From positions 37,386 through 101,385 of the forward strand of contig NZ_LPUY01000048.1 of NCBI RefSeq assembly GCF_001518015.1: a stretch of DNA of 64,000 nucleotides, in the 5' to 3' direction. Source of the stretch: Tritonibacter horizontis. GTDB taxonomy: Bacteria; Pseudomonadota; Alphaproteobacteria; Rhodobacterales; Rhodobacteraceae. The position numbers and the translations under genes were made by a program. This document shows positions 55,059 through 63,963 of the stretch, piece after piece; position 1 is the stretch's first letter, and each line of letters opens with the position of its first letter. Below the pieces are notes generated by a model that saw nothing but the letters and a program-made list of their open reading frames with translations, ran no database searches and was not told the origin of the DNA.

Positions 55059-55094
55059 GCCGCTCCGCCCGAACTTGATTCTATATTTTGTGTG

Positions 55095-55125
55095 CGTTTA
55101 CATCCTCTAGCTACTGTAGGTTCAA
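55095..55125 (-). promoter_or_regulatory. MerR-family metal promoter (P3)
   Basis: On the minus strand TTGAAC (55125-55120) and TAAACG (55100-55095) are 19 bp apart. The spacer CTACAGTAGCTAGAGGATG carries the regulon dyad. It drives the long SCO-to-CtaG operon. Confidence 0.85.
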
Positions 55126-55202
55126 GCGTGATTGTCACCGATCGGCCAACAATCACCTATCTGTGAAACTCAGGTGAAGCTTGTGATGCGCACCGCATAA
55201 AG

Positions 55203-55221
55203 CTACACCCACTGTAGGTAA
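55203..55221 (+). promoter_or_regulatory. MerR operator-like dyad before the regulator gene
   Basis: CTACA (55203-55207) and TGTAG (55213-55217) form a dyad of the same type as P3 and P5. Flanking -35/-10 hexamers are poor (ATAAAG; TAATGT), so it may bind the regulator without being a strong promoter. Confidence 0.4.
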
Positions 55222-55235
55222 TGTGGGGAGCGGAA

Positions 55236-55664
55236 ATGCTGACGATTGGGACTCTGGCGAAGAAGACCGGAACAAAAGTGCAGACCATCCGGTATTACGA
55301 GCAGATCGGACTTATGCCTGAGCCCGGCAGGACCGAGGGGGGCCAACGACGCTATGGCGACGCCGAACTCGACCGCTTGTCATTCGTCCGGCACGCTCGG
55401 CAACTGGGCTTCTCGTTGGACGCGATCCGTGAGCTCCTCGATCTCAGCGATCATCCGGGAAAGTCCTGTGCAGAGGCGGATGCAATCGCCCGTCGGCAAC
55501 TCAAACAGGTCGAGCAACGATTGGCGCGGCTCGAGGCGCTGCGGACGGAATTGAAGCGGATGGTGCATGAGTGCAGCGGCGGACAGACTTCTGATTGCCG
55601 TGTGCTCGAGGTACTGCGCGACCATTCCGAATGCCTGACCGACCATGAAGAGATCAGCGCCTGA
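55236..55664 (+). CDS. CadR/PbrR-like MerR regulator
   Basis: A 142-residue MerR-family regulator. HTH TIGTLAKKTGTKVQTIRYYEQ. Metal-binding Cys: KSCAEADAIA (dimerisation helix), then CSGGQTSDC near the C-terminus, the pattern of Cd/Pb/Zn sensors CadR, PbrR and ZntR rather than CueR. GGAG sits six bases before ATG 55236. It is divergent from the P3 operon and precedes CDF genes. Confidence 0.92.
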   Translation: MLTIGTLAKKTGTKVQTIRYYEQIGLMPEPGRTEGGQRRYGDAELDRLSFVRHARQLGFSLDAIRELLDLSDHPGKSCAEADAIARRQLKQVEQRLARLEALRTELKRMVHECSGGQTSDCRVLEVLRDHSECLTDHEEISA

Positions 55665-55745
55665 GCAATTTCGACGACCTTTGATCGGAACGCAAAAAGC
55701 CCGGTGTTAGTTACTCATTGGCAATTCACTAATTTGGATAAGGGC

Positions 55746-56366
55746 ATGGCGGAGCAGAGAAACGCAACGGAAAGACGCACACTCTGGATCGTGCTGGGTC
55801 TTAACATCGGGCTGGCAATCGCTTTCTTCGCCTCGGGCGCATTCGGCGATTCAAGCGCGCTTATCGCCAATGGCCTCGACAATCTGTCGGACAGTTTCGT
55901 CTACGCGATCAGCCTCTTCGCGCTGTCCCGCTCCGCCAAGTGGAAGCGCGGAGCGGCGAACGTTTCGGGCGGCCTGCTGATCCTCTTCGCCCTTGGAATC
56001 CTGTATGACGCCTGGCGCCGCTACGTCGGCGGATCGGATCCTCTTGGCACGATCATGATTGTCATGGCGCTGGTAGCGGCGGCCATCAACGCACTTTGCG
56101 TCTGGCTGTTGGCACGGCTTCGCGATCCGGACGTGAACATCCGAGCGGCGAATACGTTCAGCTGGTACGACTTCGCGGCCAATCTCGGAATCGTCGTCGC
56201 AGGCGGGCTCGTAGCCTGGCTCGGAACGAATTGGCCGGACCTTGTCGTGGGCGTGATTGTCGCCGGCATCGCGGCCTGGGGTGGCGTCGGAATCCTGAGA
56301 GACGCGCATGGTGAACACCACAAGGCGGTGCACAATGACGATCAGGTAACCAAGGACTCGGCCTGA
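55746..56366 (+). CDS. CDF-family cation exporter
   Basis: A 206-residue protein with about five or six helices; the CDF helix ALIANGLDNLSDSFVYAISL and its partner ANTFSWYDFAANLGIVVAGG replace the usual HxxxD site with D-rich versions. Probably a divalent cation or related exporter. It follows the merR gene by 81 bases. Confidence 0.85.
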   Translation: MAEQRNATERRTLWIVLGLNIGLAIAFFASGAFGDSSALIANGLDNLSDSFVYAISLFALSRSAKWKRGAANVSGGLLILFALGILYDAWRRYVGGSDPLGTIMIVMALVAAAINALCVWLLARLRDPDVNIRAANTFSWYDFAANLGIVVAGGLVAWLGTNWPDLVVGVIVAGIAAWGGVGILRDAHGEHHKAVHNDDQVTKDSA

Positions 56367-56375
56367 AATCGGGGC

Positions 56376-56406
56376 TTGAAGCTACAGTGACTGTAGCAAC
56401 TACATA
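56376..56406 (+). promoter_or_regulatory. MerR-family metal promoter (P5)
   Basis: TTGAAG (56376-56381) and TACATA (56401-56406), exactly 19 bp apart. The spacer has a perfect CTACAGT-G-ACTGTAG palindrome. It lies 30 bp before the transglutaminase-like gene. Confidence 0.85.
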
Positions 56407-56435
56407 TTCTCGTGAACGATTCGAGGAGATATCCC

Positions 56436-57206
56436 GTGAACCCCGCCGACCCTCATTTGGCCAAAACCCGGCTGCTGGATTTTGACGCGACCTCAATTGC
56501 AAAACTGATCGAGGAGCGCGGCTGGGCAGACCTTCCCAGCGACGACCGAATTGGGGCCATCTACGATTTCGTCAGGAACGAGATTACCTTCGGCTACAAC
56601 CGCGCCGACGACATTCCGGCGTCCGAGGTCCTCGCAGATGGCCACGGGCAGTGCAACACCAAGGGCACGCTCCTCATGGCCCTGCTGCGTGGCGTGGGAG
56701 TTCGCTGCCGACTGCACGGGTTCACAATCCACAAGGCGCTTCAGAGAGGCGTCGTTCCGGAACTCGTCTATCCCCTCGCGCCGTCCGAAATCCTCCACTC
56801 CTGGGTAGAGGTGGACTTGGGCGACGGATGGGTCAATCTTGAAGGCTTCATCCTGGACGCGCCTTTCCTGCAGACGCTGCAGCAGAAATTCCGCGAGACG
56901 GATAGTCTGTGCGGCTACGGGGTTGGAACGGAGTGTCTGAGCGCCCCGCCTGTCACTTGGTCCGGCAATGATACCTACATCCAGAAAACCGGTATTGTTC
57001 GCGATCTTGGAACCTTCAACGCACCCGACGATTTTTACTCAAAGCACCGCCAGAACTTCGGATTTGTGCGCGACTTGCTCTATCGCCACGTCATCCGTCA
57101 CTGGATGAATGCCAGGGTTCGCCGCATCCGCCGCGGAATCTTGCCGCCGGTCCCCGGATTCGATCGGCCGAACCACCGCCATGAGGAGACGAACCGTGCC
57201 GCATGA
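56436..57206 (+). CDS. transglutaminase-like cysteine protein
   Basis: A 256-residue protein with the transglutaminase triad: Cys in GHGQCNTKG, His in LHSWVEVDLGDGW and an Asp/Asn further on. GTG 56436 is set by AGGAG seven bases upstream; the frame is open to 56412. No signal peptide is seen, so it is probably cytoplasmic. It overlaps the CzcD-like gene start. Role in metal resistance unknown. Confidence 0.82.
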   Translation: MNPADPHLAKTRLLDFDATSIAKLIEERGWADLPSDDRIGAIYDFVRNEITFGYNRADDIPASEVLADGHGQCNTKGTLLMALLRGVGVRCRLHGFTIHKALQRGVVPELVYPLAPSEILHSWVEVDLGDGWVNLEGFILDAPFLQTLQQKFRETDSLCGYGVGTECLSAPPVTWSGNDTYIQKTGIVRDLGTFNAPDDFYSKHRQNFGFVRDLLYRHVIRHWMNARVRRIRRGILPPVPGFDRPNHRHEETNRAA

Positions 57207-58161
57207 TCACGGCCACGCCCACATCGATCCTCAATCCGGTGATCGTCGCGTCTCCATCGCCATCTGGGCCAACGGCCTCCTGACGGTCGCGCAGATCGTC
57301 GGCGGGATCCTTTCCGGCAGCCTCGCGCTGATCGCGGATGCCCTCCACAATTTCTCGGACATGGCGTCGCTGGTGATCGCCTTCTTCGCGCGTAAGATCG
57401 CTCGCCGCCCGGCGGACAAGCGCATGACCTTCGGCTATGGGCAGGTAGAAATCGTCGCAGCGCTCATCAACTACACGACACTTATCCTGATCGGCTTCTA
57501 CCTGATCTACGAGGGTGGCATGCGCATGATCGACCCACCAGAGGTACAGGGCTGGACGGTGGTGATCCTGGGCGGTGTGGCACTGGTCGTCGACACGTTG
57601 ACGGCGCTGCTCACCTATTCGATGCAGAAAGGCAGCGTGAACATCCGTGCGCTCTTCCTGCACAACCTATCGGACGCTTTGGCCTCCGTGGCGGTCATCA
57701 TCGGCGGCTCGCTCATCCTCCTCTACAACATGCGGTGGGTCGACCCGGCGATCACCATCGGCATCGCTCTCTACATCCTCTACCTCGCATTTACCGAGAT
57801 CGGCGGTCCGATTCGGACGCTGATGCTCGGCAGTCCACCGGACATCGATAATGAAACCGTCGTTCAGGCGATGCGGGGTGTGGATGGTGTCGCGGACGTT
57901 CATCACGTGCATCTGTGGCAGATGCAGGAGCACGAGGCGGCTCTGGACTGCCACGTCGTGCTGACAGCGGACGGCTGGGGTCAAATCGAAAAGATCAAGG
58001 CCGCGATCAAGGACCGGCTGAAGGACGATTTCAGCATCGGTCATTCGAGTCTGGAATTTGAGCACGAAGACCGCGCATACGAAAACGCTGACCTTTACGG
58101 TCACGGCAAACCGGAAAAAGAGGAGGAAAACCATGTTCACCGAGACACTGACAGCTCATGA
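57196..58161 (+). CDS. CzcD-type CDF zinc/cadmium exporter
   Basis: A 321-residue CDF transporter: His-rich N-terminus (HDHGHAHID), LIADALHNFSDMASLVIAFF and HNLSDALASVAVIIGG (both HxxxD sites intact), and C-terminal HVHLWQMQEHEAALDCHV. The AGGAG-7-GTG start at 57196 rules out the longer frames. It exports Zn, Cd or Co from the cytoplasm in exchange for protons. Its last bases overlap the start of the SpoIIAA-like gene. Confidence 0.93.
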   Translation: MPHDHGHAHIDPQSGDRRVSIAIWANGLLTVAQIVGGILSGSLALIADALHNFSDMASLVIAFFARKIARRPADKRMTFGYGQVEIVAALINYTTLILIGFYLIYEGGMRMIDPPEVQGWTVVILGGVALVVDTLTALLTYSMQKGSVNIRALFLHNLSDALASVAVIIGGSLILLYNMRWVDPAITIGIALYILYLAFTEIGGPIRTLMLGSPPDIDNETVVQAMRGVDGVADVHHVHLWQMQEHEAALDCHVVLTADGWGQIEKIKAAIKDRLKDDFSIGHSSLEFEHEDRAYENADLYGHGKPEKEEENHVHRDTDSS

Positions 58162-58495
58162 CGACACGATTGGCCTCTCCTTCGAGGGCAAGCTCAGCGA
58201 AAGCGACCTGAAACGGATGCACGCCCTGCTTCATGAGCGCCTGCAAGAGACAAGTAAGCCCGGCCTGGTTCTCGATCTCACGAGGTTCGAAGGCTACGAT
58301 GGGCCGTCCGCTCTGCTCGAAGATCTGAAAATCGACACAGCCCATAGGAATGACTTCCGCCGCGTCGCTGTGGTGGGCGAAGGGGCTTTGTTGGAGTGGG
58401 GAACCAGGTTCGCCGACGTGCTGACCACGGCAGAACTCCGTCGGTTCGACCCGGCGGAAATGAAGGCGGCAATCGCCTGGGCAAGTGAAAGGTAG
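58133..58495 (+). CDS. SpoIIAA-like (DUF3478/STAS) protein
   Basis: A 120-residue soluble protein with the SpoIIAA-like pattern (LSFEGKLSESDLKRMHALL, LDLTRFEGYDGPSALLEDL, VAVVGEGALLEWGTRFADVL). AGGAGG seven bases before ATG 58133 decides the start. Such proteins are often found at the end of metal-transporter operons. Function not known. Confidence 0.85.
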   Translation: MFTETLTAHDDTIGLSFEGKLSESDLKRMHALLHERLQETSKPGLVLDLTRFEGYDGPSALLEDLKIDTAHRNDFRRVAVVGEGALLEWGTRFADVLTTAELRRFDPAEMKAAIAWASER

Positions 58496-58604
58496 AGTAG
58501 CTTTCAATCAGATGCCTTCGCAGAAGACAGCATCTGTTCGAAACCATAAACAAAAGAGCTACAGCAGTTGCGAGACCCAAGAGCAATCCGAATGTTCTGA
58601 ACAT
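58278..58604 (-). CDS. possible small membrane ORF with a sequestered ribosome site
   Basis: AGGAG six bases before ATG 58604 opens a frame encoding MFRTFGLLLGLATAVALLFM, a single hydrophobic helix, then CCLLRR. After about 37 residues the frame enters the complement of the SpoIIAA gene, where no real protein pattern is seen. The short N-terminal part may be real and then frameshifted or ended in an unrecognised way. Low certainty. Confidence 0.3.
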   Translation of the reverse strand: MFRTFGLLLGLATAVALLFMVSNRCCLLRRHLIESYSTFHLPRRLPPSFPPGRTDGVLPWSARRRTWFPTPTKPLRPPQRRGGSHSYGLCRFSDLRAERTAHRSLRTS

Positions 58605-58609
58605 GGTCG

Positions 58610-58626
58610 CTCCTTTCGCAAAGGAG
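58610..58626. repeat. hairpin over the small ORF ribosome site
   Basis: CTCCTTT-CGC-AAAGGAG is a perfect 7-bp inverted repeat. On the minus strand one arm contains the AGGAG of the small ORF, so it could hide the ribosome site in RNA. Confidence 0.5.
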
Positions 58627-58797
58627 TAACTTTGGTACAGTGGCACTGCCCTTGCCGGGGCATTATCAAATCGTAATGTTTTAGCGGCTCAGGGCGCCAG
58701 TTGGTTAACATAAACTTCATTATGCATCGCTATGCTTCGAGTTGCGATAGTATATTATCGTATGTATGCTGGACTCCGGTCATGGAGGTTCCTCAGA

Positions 58798-59541
58798 ATG
58801 CGCCATTTACTCAAAAAACTCCTCCCCTCGGTCGCAGTCGCTTTGACCGTGACAGGTTCTTCGCTGCCAATAGCCGCCCGCACGCAGACATACCCAATCG
58901 ATTGCGCGATCCTCCTGTGCCTGTCTGGCGGCTGGCCTGCTTCCGTCCCTTGCGCCCGAGCCCGCGCTGAATTCATCCGGCGGTTTACGCCCTGGCCGGT
59001 GGAACCGCCGCTTCAAATTTGGCGTTGTCCAATGGGCGCGTCCTTTGAGGCCGCTCCACCATCAAACAGTACAAACCGCATCTTTGATGCGTTCTTCCAA
59101 AACAACAGCTCTGGACCGCGACAATCCTTTCCAGAGCGCGATTCCATTGACCCAATTGCGGTTGCTTGGCGCGCTTCAGATGCCCGTGACCTTGTTCCCA
59201 CCGACCGGGCCCTCCGGCTCATTCAGGACCGCGCGGACATCGATATCAGTGGACCAGAATTCAATTTCGTCCGATCCATTCGCGTCTTTGATGTACGGTA
59301 TGCGCGACAGCACGAGTCCGGGCGCGATGGGGACTGTAACCGAAGCGCGACCGTGGTCCTCGGCACTTACGGGACCCAAGGTGACTTCGCCTGGCAAAGG
59401 TCTTCCGTCACTGCCCTTCCTTCGGCTCACGTAGGTCTTGAACGCTGGGGCGAGCATTGTCCTGGCATTTATCACCGATCCGTCTTCGTCGATTGGCGTG
59501 ACTATGAGGGCAACTACGGCTTCGAACAGGTGAATTACTAG
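58798..59541 (+). CDS. secreted Cys-containing protein, unknown
   Basis: A 247-residue exported protein: signal RHLLKKLLPSVAVALTVTGSSLPIAA, then IDCAILLCLSGGWPASVPC and further Cys (IWRCPMG, GDCNRS, GEHCPGI). I do not recognise a family. GGAGG is ten bases before ATG 58798, and the leader supports that start over 58732. Its Cys pairs suggest disulfides and hence a DsbA client. Confidence 0.65.
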   Translation: MRHLLKKLLPSVAVALTVTGSSLPIAARTQTYPIDCAILLCLSGGWPASVPCARARAEFIRRFTPWPVEPPLQIWRCPMGASFEAAPPSNSTNRIFDAFFQNNSSGPRQSFPERDSIDPIAVAWRASDARDLVPTDRALRLIQDRADIDISGPEFNFVRSIRVFDVRYARQHESGRDGDCNRSATVVLGTYGTQGDFAWQRSSVTALPSAHVGLERWGEHCPGIYHRSVFVDWRDYEGNYGFEQVNY

Positions 59542-59947
59542 CGATGACAATAACAGGGGTGCCACCAAACTACGAAAATCTGAGCGTGCTGAGATCAATC
59601 GAATACTGGCCGTTCGCTGCTGTCGGCACCAAGGGTCGGAGAGCGGACGTTGCACCCTTTCGCTGCAACCGTCAAAGGTAGGCGCCGAGCCGCTCAAACA
59701 GACTAGCAGAGGTTATCGAGGTCGCGACAAGGCATCCTCCCTGTAGATCGGCTCTGCTTTCGGTTATGATTCACTAAATTCTAGGTTGCATTGTAGGTTT
59801 TTGCCTCTACACTTTATTGAGCCGACTTCCCTTCACTGTTCAGCAAGATATTTCGATCCGCGAGAGAAATTGCCCCGTCGGTGTTTTGTGTGACTGCTGT
59901 TCACATATCGCCGTGAGGCCATTTGTATTTCAAAAGGAAATTGATCC
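59542..59947. other. gap without genes
   Basis: About 400 bp without a convincing gene; AT content rises toward the RTX gene. AGGA nine bases before 59948 is the ribosome site of that gene. No clear promoter hexamers were identified. Confidence 0.5.
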
Positions 59948-62332
59948 ATGACCAGCACAACTTACGACCACGACATTCAAGGTACTCTGTCAAACGATAC
60001 TATCGTTGGGACTGCAGTTAACGATGCTATACAGGCAAACTTAGGAAACGACAGTGTATTTTCTGGAAGTGGTGATGACTATATTCAAGGCTGGCTTGGC
60101 AATGACACGATATTGGCAGAAGACGGTTTCGATAGTGTTCTTGGCCAAGAGGGATCGGACAGCATAATTGGCGGCAGCGGAAATGACACCCTGTATGGTG
60201 ATCAGGGTGAGAATAGAGGGTCGAGCCTTGAAGATGGCTCGGACACGATCCAGGGAGGTACCGGAGATGATGTTATTTACGGCGGCGGATCCACTGACAC
60301 CCTAGATGGCGGTGACGGAAATGACGTTATTTGGGGCAATTCAAGTTTTGAAGATGGGAATATTCAAAGTTTCGATGGAGCCGACCTTATCAATGGTGGC
60401 AACGGTCACGATACAATCTATGGAAACCAGGGCAATGATATTCTGTACGGAGATGTCGGTGATGACCGTATCTATGGTGGCCGAGAAGATGACAAAGTTT
60501 TCGGAGGCGCTGGATCAGACATTCTTTATGGGGACGGTATCGTGGCAAACGGGTCCGATGGGACCGGCAACGACACTTTGATCGGGGGCGCCGGGAAGGA
60601 CTTGCTTATCGGCGGTGCAGGAAATGATGTCCTTTATGGAATGACTGAGACGACTGCGACAGGAGATGACATTAATATCCTCGAAGGGGGGGGGGGAAAT
60701 GATACCCTTGTTGGCGGTGATAAAAATGACACTCTCGCCGGCGGTGATGGTGATGACATCATGAATGGGCAACAAGGCTATGACCTTGTTCGCTTAGTTG
60801 GGCCTGCATTCGGGAACGACACAATTGAAAACGGTGAATCTGTTGAAGTCAATGGAGTAATGTTGAGCGGCGCTGAGGTGGGATATAGCGCAAATGCCTG
60901 GGGTGGATTAACCTATCAACTTGAAAGTGCTGGAAGCCTTTACATGGCTGATTGGGAACGTAACGGGGATTACGGTCTCAACTTCGGCGGCGAGGCGATA
61001 ACTGCGGAAAACCTAACGGCAATTGTCGCAGAACGTGTTACCTATATCGATGTGGGTCATTTCGAAATGCTTGATTGGAACGGAGATGGGCTCGTCGACA
61101 TAGTCTCCGAAGATGGGATCTATGGCTCTGGATTGATCTATATTGACGGCGCAGATCAATCGATAAACCGCATTACTTATGCTGACATGCAGGTTCGTCG
61201 CTTTGTCGATTTTGATGGGGATGGAACACTCGACATCGTGTCCGACAGTTTGGGCGGTTTGGGCTGGTTCAGTGGAGGAGACTTCACCCAGTTTAATCGG
61301 ATCACTTATGATGATGTCGGCGATTTCGAGATCGGGGACTTCGACGGAGATGGCAATATGGATATCGTCAGCTCCGGTGCAACTGATCAAAATGGTGTCT
61401 CAATCATCGGTACAGGCTGGTACGACGCTTCTGGAAACAGAAATCACATCACAAACAATACTTTGGGATCATACCAGTTGGCGGATATTGATGCCGATGG
61501 TGACCTTGATATTGTCTCTGCGCTTGGCGCAGATCAATACGGACAGACTATTGGTGGAACTGTTACCTACGACGTTTCAGGAAACATGGTACAGTTCGCT
61601 TATGTGAGTGATGATGATTTCCAGATTGCTCAAATGGATGGAGATGCTGAGCTCGAGATCGTTACAAACGGAGGGTCATATGCCAACGGAGTTCCAATCG
61701 ATGGCGTTATGATCCTCGAGGGAAATGGCTTAACGACCCGGTACAACTATTATGACGTAGGATCCTATGTTGTGACAGACATAGATCAAGATGGCATGAT
61801 GGAAATAGTCTCTACGCAAGGTGCTTACCAGAGCGGTATTCCGTTGGACGGTTTGGTTGTGCACGAAGCAGATCAGACCTTTTGGCGCTATGGGAACAAC
61901 CCCTATAACAATGTGGACAGTCTGGCTCTGGCTGATCTCAACGGGGATGGCTTTGAAGACTTAGTCGCTCAAGGTGGACCCTATGGCGGGGGGCTGGTGA
62001 CCTACGTCGAAGTTCCAGTAGGGGAAACCTTGTCTGGAGGGCTGGGATCAGACACGATTAGTGGCGGTGTCGGCAACGATACACTGTCAGGCGGAGCCAA
62101 CGCTGACACCTTTGTCTTCTCGGGTGAATTTGGCCAGGACAGCGTCACTGATTTCCGTAGTGGATTGGATTTACTTGTATTTAGTGGTGTCGAAAACGTC
62201 GACGATGCCAGTGATATCCTAGCCGCCGCCGAGATTACCAATGGGGATATTTACATTTCGCTTGGTGACTTCGAGATTACGCTAGAGGGTGTCGATACCA
62301 TGTTCTTTCTAGAGGATATTGTCGTCCTTTGA
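59948..62332 (+). CDS. RTX/VCBS-repeat secreted calcium-binding protein
   Basis: A 794-residue protein without an N-terminal signal. Residues about 10-290 carry RTX nonapeptides (GGSGNDTLYG, GGTGDDVIYG, GGAGNDVLYG). About 360-690 holds seven VCBS/FG-GAP-like repeats, each with a DxDGDG-like loop and DIVS (for example FDGDGNMDIVS). A final RTX block (GGLGSDTISGG) precedes the C-terminal 80 residues typical of type I secretion substrates. No T1SS genes are in the window. The base composition is less GC-rich than neighbours, hinting at transfer. Confidence 0.92.
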   Translation: MTSTTYDHDIQGTLSNDTIVGTAVNDAIQANLGNDSVFSGSGDDYIQGWLGNDTILAEDGFDSVLGQEGSDSIIGGSGNDTLYGDQGENRGSSLEDGSDTIQGGTGDDVIYGGGSTDTLDGGDGNDVIWGNSSFEDGNIQSFDGADLINGGNGHDTIYGNQGNDILYGDVGDDRIYGGREDDKVFGGAGSDILYGDGIVANGSDGTGNDTLIGGAGKDLLIGGAGNDVLYGMTETTATGDDINILEGGGGNDTLVGGDKNDTLAGGDGDDIMNGQQGYDLVRLVGPAFGNDTIENGESVEVNGVMLSGAEVGYSANAWGGLTYQLESAGSLYMADWERNGDYGLNFGGEAITAENLTAIVAERVTYIDVGHFEMLDWNGDGLVDIVSEDGIYGSGLIYIDGADQSINRITYADMQVRRFVDFDGDGTLDIVSDSLGGLGWFSGGDFTQFNRITYDDVGDFEIGDFDGDGNMDIVSSGATDQNGVSIIGTGWYDASGNRNHITNNTLGSYQLADIDADGDLDIVSALGADQYGQTIGGTVTYDVSGNMVQFAYVSDDDFQIAQMDGDAELEIVTNGGSYANGVPIDGVMILEGNGLTTRYNYYDVGSYVVTDIDQDGMMEIVSTQGAYQSGIPLDGLVVHEADQTFWRYGNNPYNNVDSLALADLNGDGFEDLVAQGGPYGGGLVTYVEVPVGETLSGGLGSDTISGGVGNDTLSGGANADTFVFSGEFGQDSVTDFRSGLDLLVFSGVENVDDASDILAAAEITNGDIYISLGDFEITLEGVDTMFFLEDIVVL

Positions 62333-63249
62333 TTTTCTCGTTTCCAGGAGAGATGCGAAACATTGCAACCCAACGATTTGGTTGTTTACATCATGCCGTA
62401 CGTTCGACGAAATGTGAGCAAACCTGGAATAGAGATGGGCTCAGCTAACACGTCCACTCAGTGTCCGCGTTCGAGAAATCGCACGAGTTTTGCAAAGTCA
62501 ATACTGGTCCTCCCTGTTGAAATTCGTGCGCTGCGCAGCATTTGCTAGTAATGGGCTCTCACCCGCCGTTCGCCTCGCCAGCACACGAAATCGGTACTGA
62601 GACCGGAGGTCAAGGTCAGCTGAGCGGACGAAGTGAGCTTTCGCCGCGGCTGCGCCAAAGTCGGCTTCTGAATTGGAATATGCCGAACGCGTCAATGAAT
62701 TCCGGCTAAGAATTCTTCACTCTCCTAGCGCCGATGTGTATCATGCCAATTTCTGTCTTCGATCCGCTCGTTCTCGGCGTTTGTCCGGTTCACTAAGTCT
62801 AGATCCGTTGCCTCCATTCCTAGCGGAGGGTTCTTAGGATCATACCTCGGGGGGAGGAACAAAGCTGTTAATTTTCGGAAGAATTCAAACATCAATCAAA
62901 CCATTTTGTTGTCAACCAGCGTGCGTGAAACTCGGTGTGACCTACCTCTGAATTCCAGTGTTGCCATCACAGCGCATTGTTGCTGGTCTCGTTCAAGCCA
63001 CGGAAGCGCTCTGCCAACCTAGGTGGGGCGCAAAGGGGTGACAAGGGCTGAGCTAAAGACCTCCGCAAAGCTGGAACGGTAATGTTTGAGAACGCGGCCC
63101 GCGAGGATTTTCTGGAGAGCAGACATTTAGGACGGATGCAGCATACGACATTCTTGGGCTCTTTCGAGACCTTCGCTGCCATCTGCTCCAATGACCGGTA
63201 CGCTCGCAGACTCATTCCATCAATATCAGCTGGCGGCTGCCTGAGTAGC
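62333..63249. other. long stretch with little coding signal
   Basis: Several short open frames on both strands overlap each other and lack ribosome sites or family patterns. It may be degenerate or non-coding DNA after the RTX gene. No transposase remnant could be proven. Confidence 0.5.
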
Positions 63250-63477
63250 CTATCCGTTTTCGCCACTTCCGATCCGCGTAAGCGCATCGAAGTCGATTTC
63301 CTGCTTCTGTTCCGCAGTGAGATCCGGCCGGATTTCCGACACCGGCTGGGGCCCGTGGACGTCCCACATCACCGCATGCGCGCCTATACTCCAGCAATAA
63401 ACCCACCCAACAACGCTGCACCCATCGGTCCCGATCAGATTGGCGATCGCGACGCCCTCACCCTTATCATCGTTCAC
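63250..63477 (-). CDS. possible small unknown protein
   Basis: A 75-residue frame from GTG 63477, IANLIGTDGCSVVGWVY then LTAEQKQEIDFDALTRIG. It looks like protein rather than random sequence but has no recognised family. It lies downstream of the XRE regulator on the same strand. Confidence 0.35.
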   Translation of the reverse strand: MNDDKGEGVAIANLIGTDGCSVVGWVYCWSIGAHAVMWDVHGPQPVSEIRPDLTAEQKQEIDFDALTRIGSGENG

Positions 63478-63644
63478 TGTTTACTGACTTCCTGCACTGA
63501 GGCTCTGATTTTGCAGCGTGACGAGCTGCGGTGCTCGTCTGCACCGCATGCCGCGCTTGGGGGATGTTGGCTGACTGCTCTTTGTTGAGGAGCTCACTTC
63601 ACATGAGGACGCACAAAGCGGAGCGTCCCAAAATTATATTGCTT

Positions 63645-63902
63645 TCAAATCTTGTGGTCGGGCTCCGTGGCGGCTTCGACAATCGACAGGACTTCATTTT
63701 TGTCAAAGCCAATGACCCTCGCCAGAACTGTAAACTCCACGACGTCGATACGACGCTCGCCACTTTCGAGACGTGCCACAAATGACTGGTGGCGTTTGAG
63801 CTTCGCCGCCAACTGCTGCTGGCTGAGACCCGCATTTTGACGTGCATCAACCAACGCACGGACGAGCGCCAACTGGCCATTTGTTCTGATTGTCTTTGCC
63901 AC
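63645..63902 (-). CDS. XRE-type helix-turn-helix regulator
   Basis: An 85-residue HTH protein starting at GTG 63902: VDARQNAGLSQQQLAAKLKRHQSFVARLESGERRIDVVEF is the XRE/Cro pattern, the helix pair being about residues 27-46. It lies beside a perfect inverted repeat. Such small regulators often accompany toxin or phage genes, none of which is seen here before the window ends. Confidence 0.88.
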   Translation of the reverse strand: MAKTIRTNGQLALVRALVDARQNAGLSQQQLAAKLKRHQSFVARLESGERRIDVVEFTVLARVIGFDKNEVLSIVEAATEPDHKI

Positions 63903-63903
63903 G

Positions 63904-63924
63904 CGTCACATACCTTTTGTGACG
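63904..63924. promoter_or_regulatory. XRE operator candidate
   Basis: CGTCACA (63904-63910) and TGTGACG (63918-63924) form a perfect 7-bp inverted repeat with seven-base spacer immediately upstream of the HTH gene start. It is a likely autoregulatory operator. Confidence 0.6.
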
Positions 63925-63944
63925 TCGCTAGCGGATGAAATCCG

Positions 63945-63963
63945 ATATCTAAAAAGTAGATAT
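63945..63963. repeat. inverted repeat upstream of the XRE gene
   Basis: ATATCTA (63945-63951) and TAGATAT (63957-63963) are perfect 7-bp arms around AAAAG. It could be a second operator in the divergent region. Confidence 0.4.

Noticed and set aside
59948..62332. direct-repeat array resembling CRISPR or a VNTR
   Set aside because: The repeats are protein-level RTX and VCBS motifs inside one frame, with no fixed repeat-spacer spacing in DNA.
63082..63588. 168-residue plus-strand frame near the right end
   Set aside because: No ribosome site or family pattern and it overlaps better minus-strand candidates.
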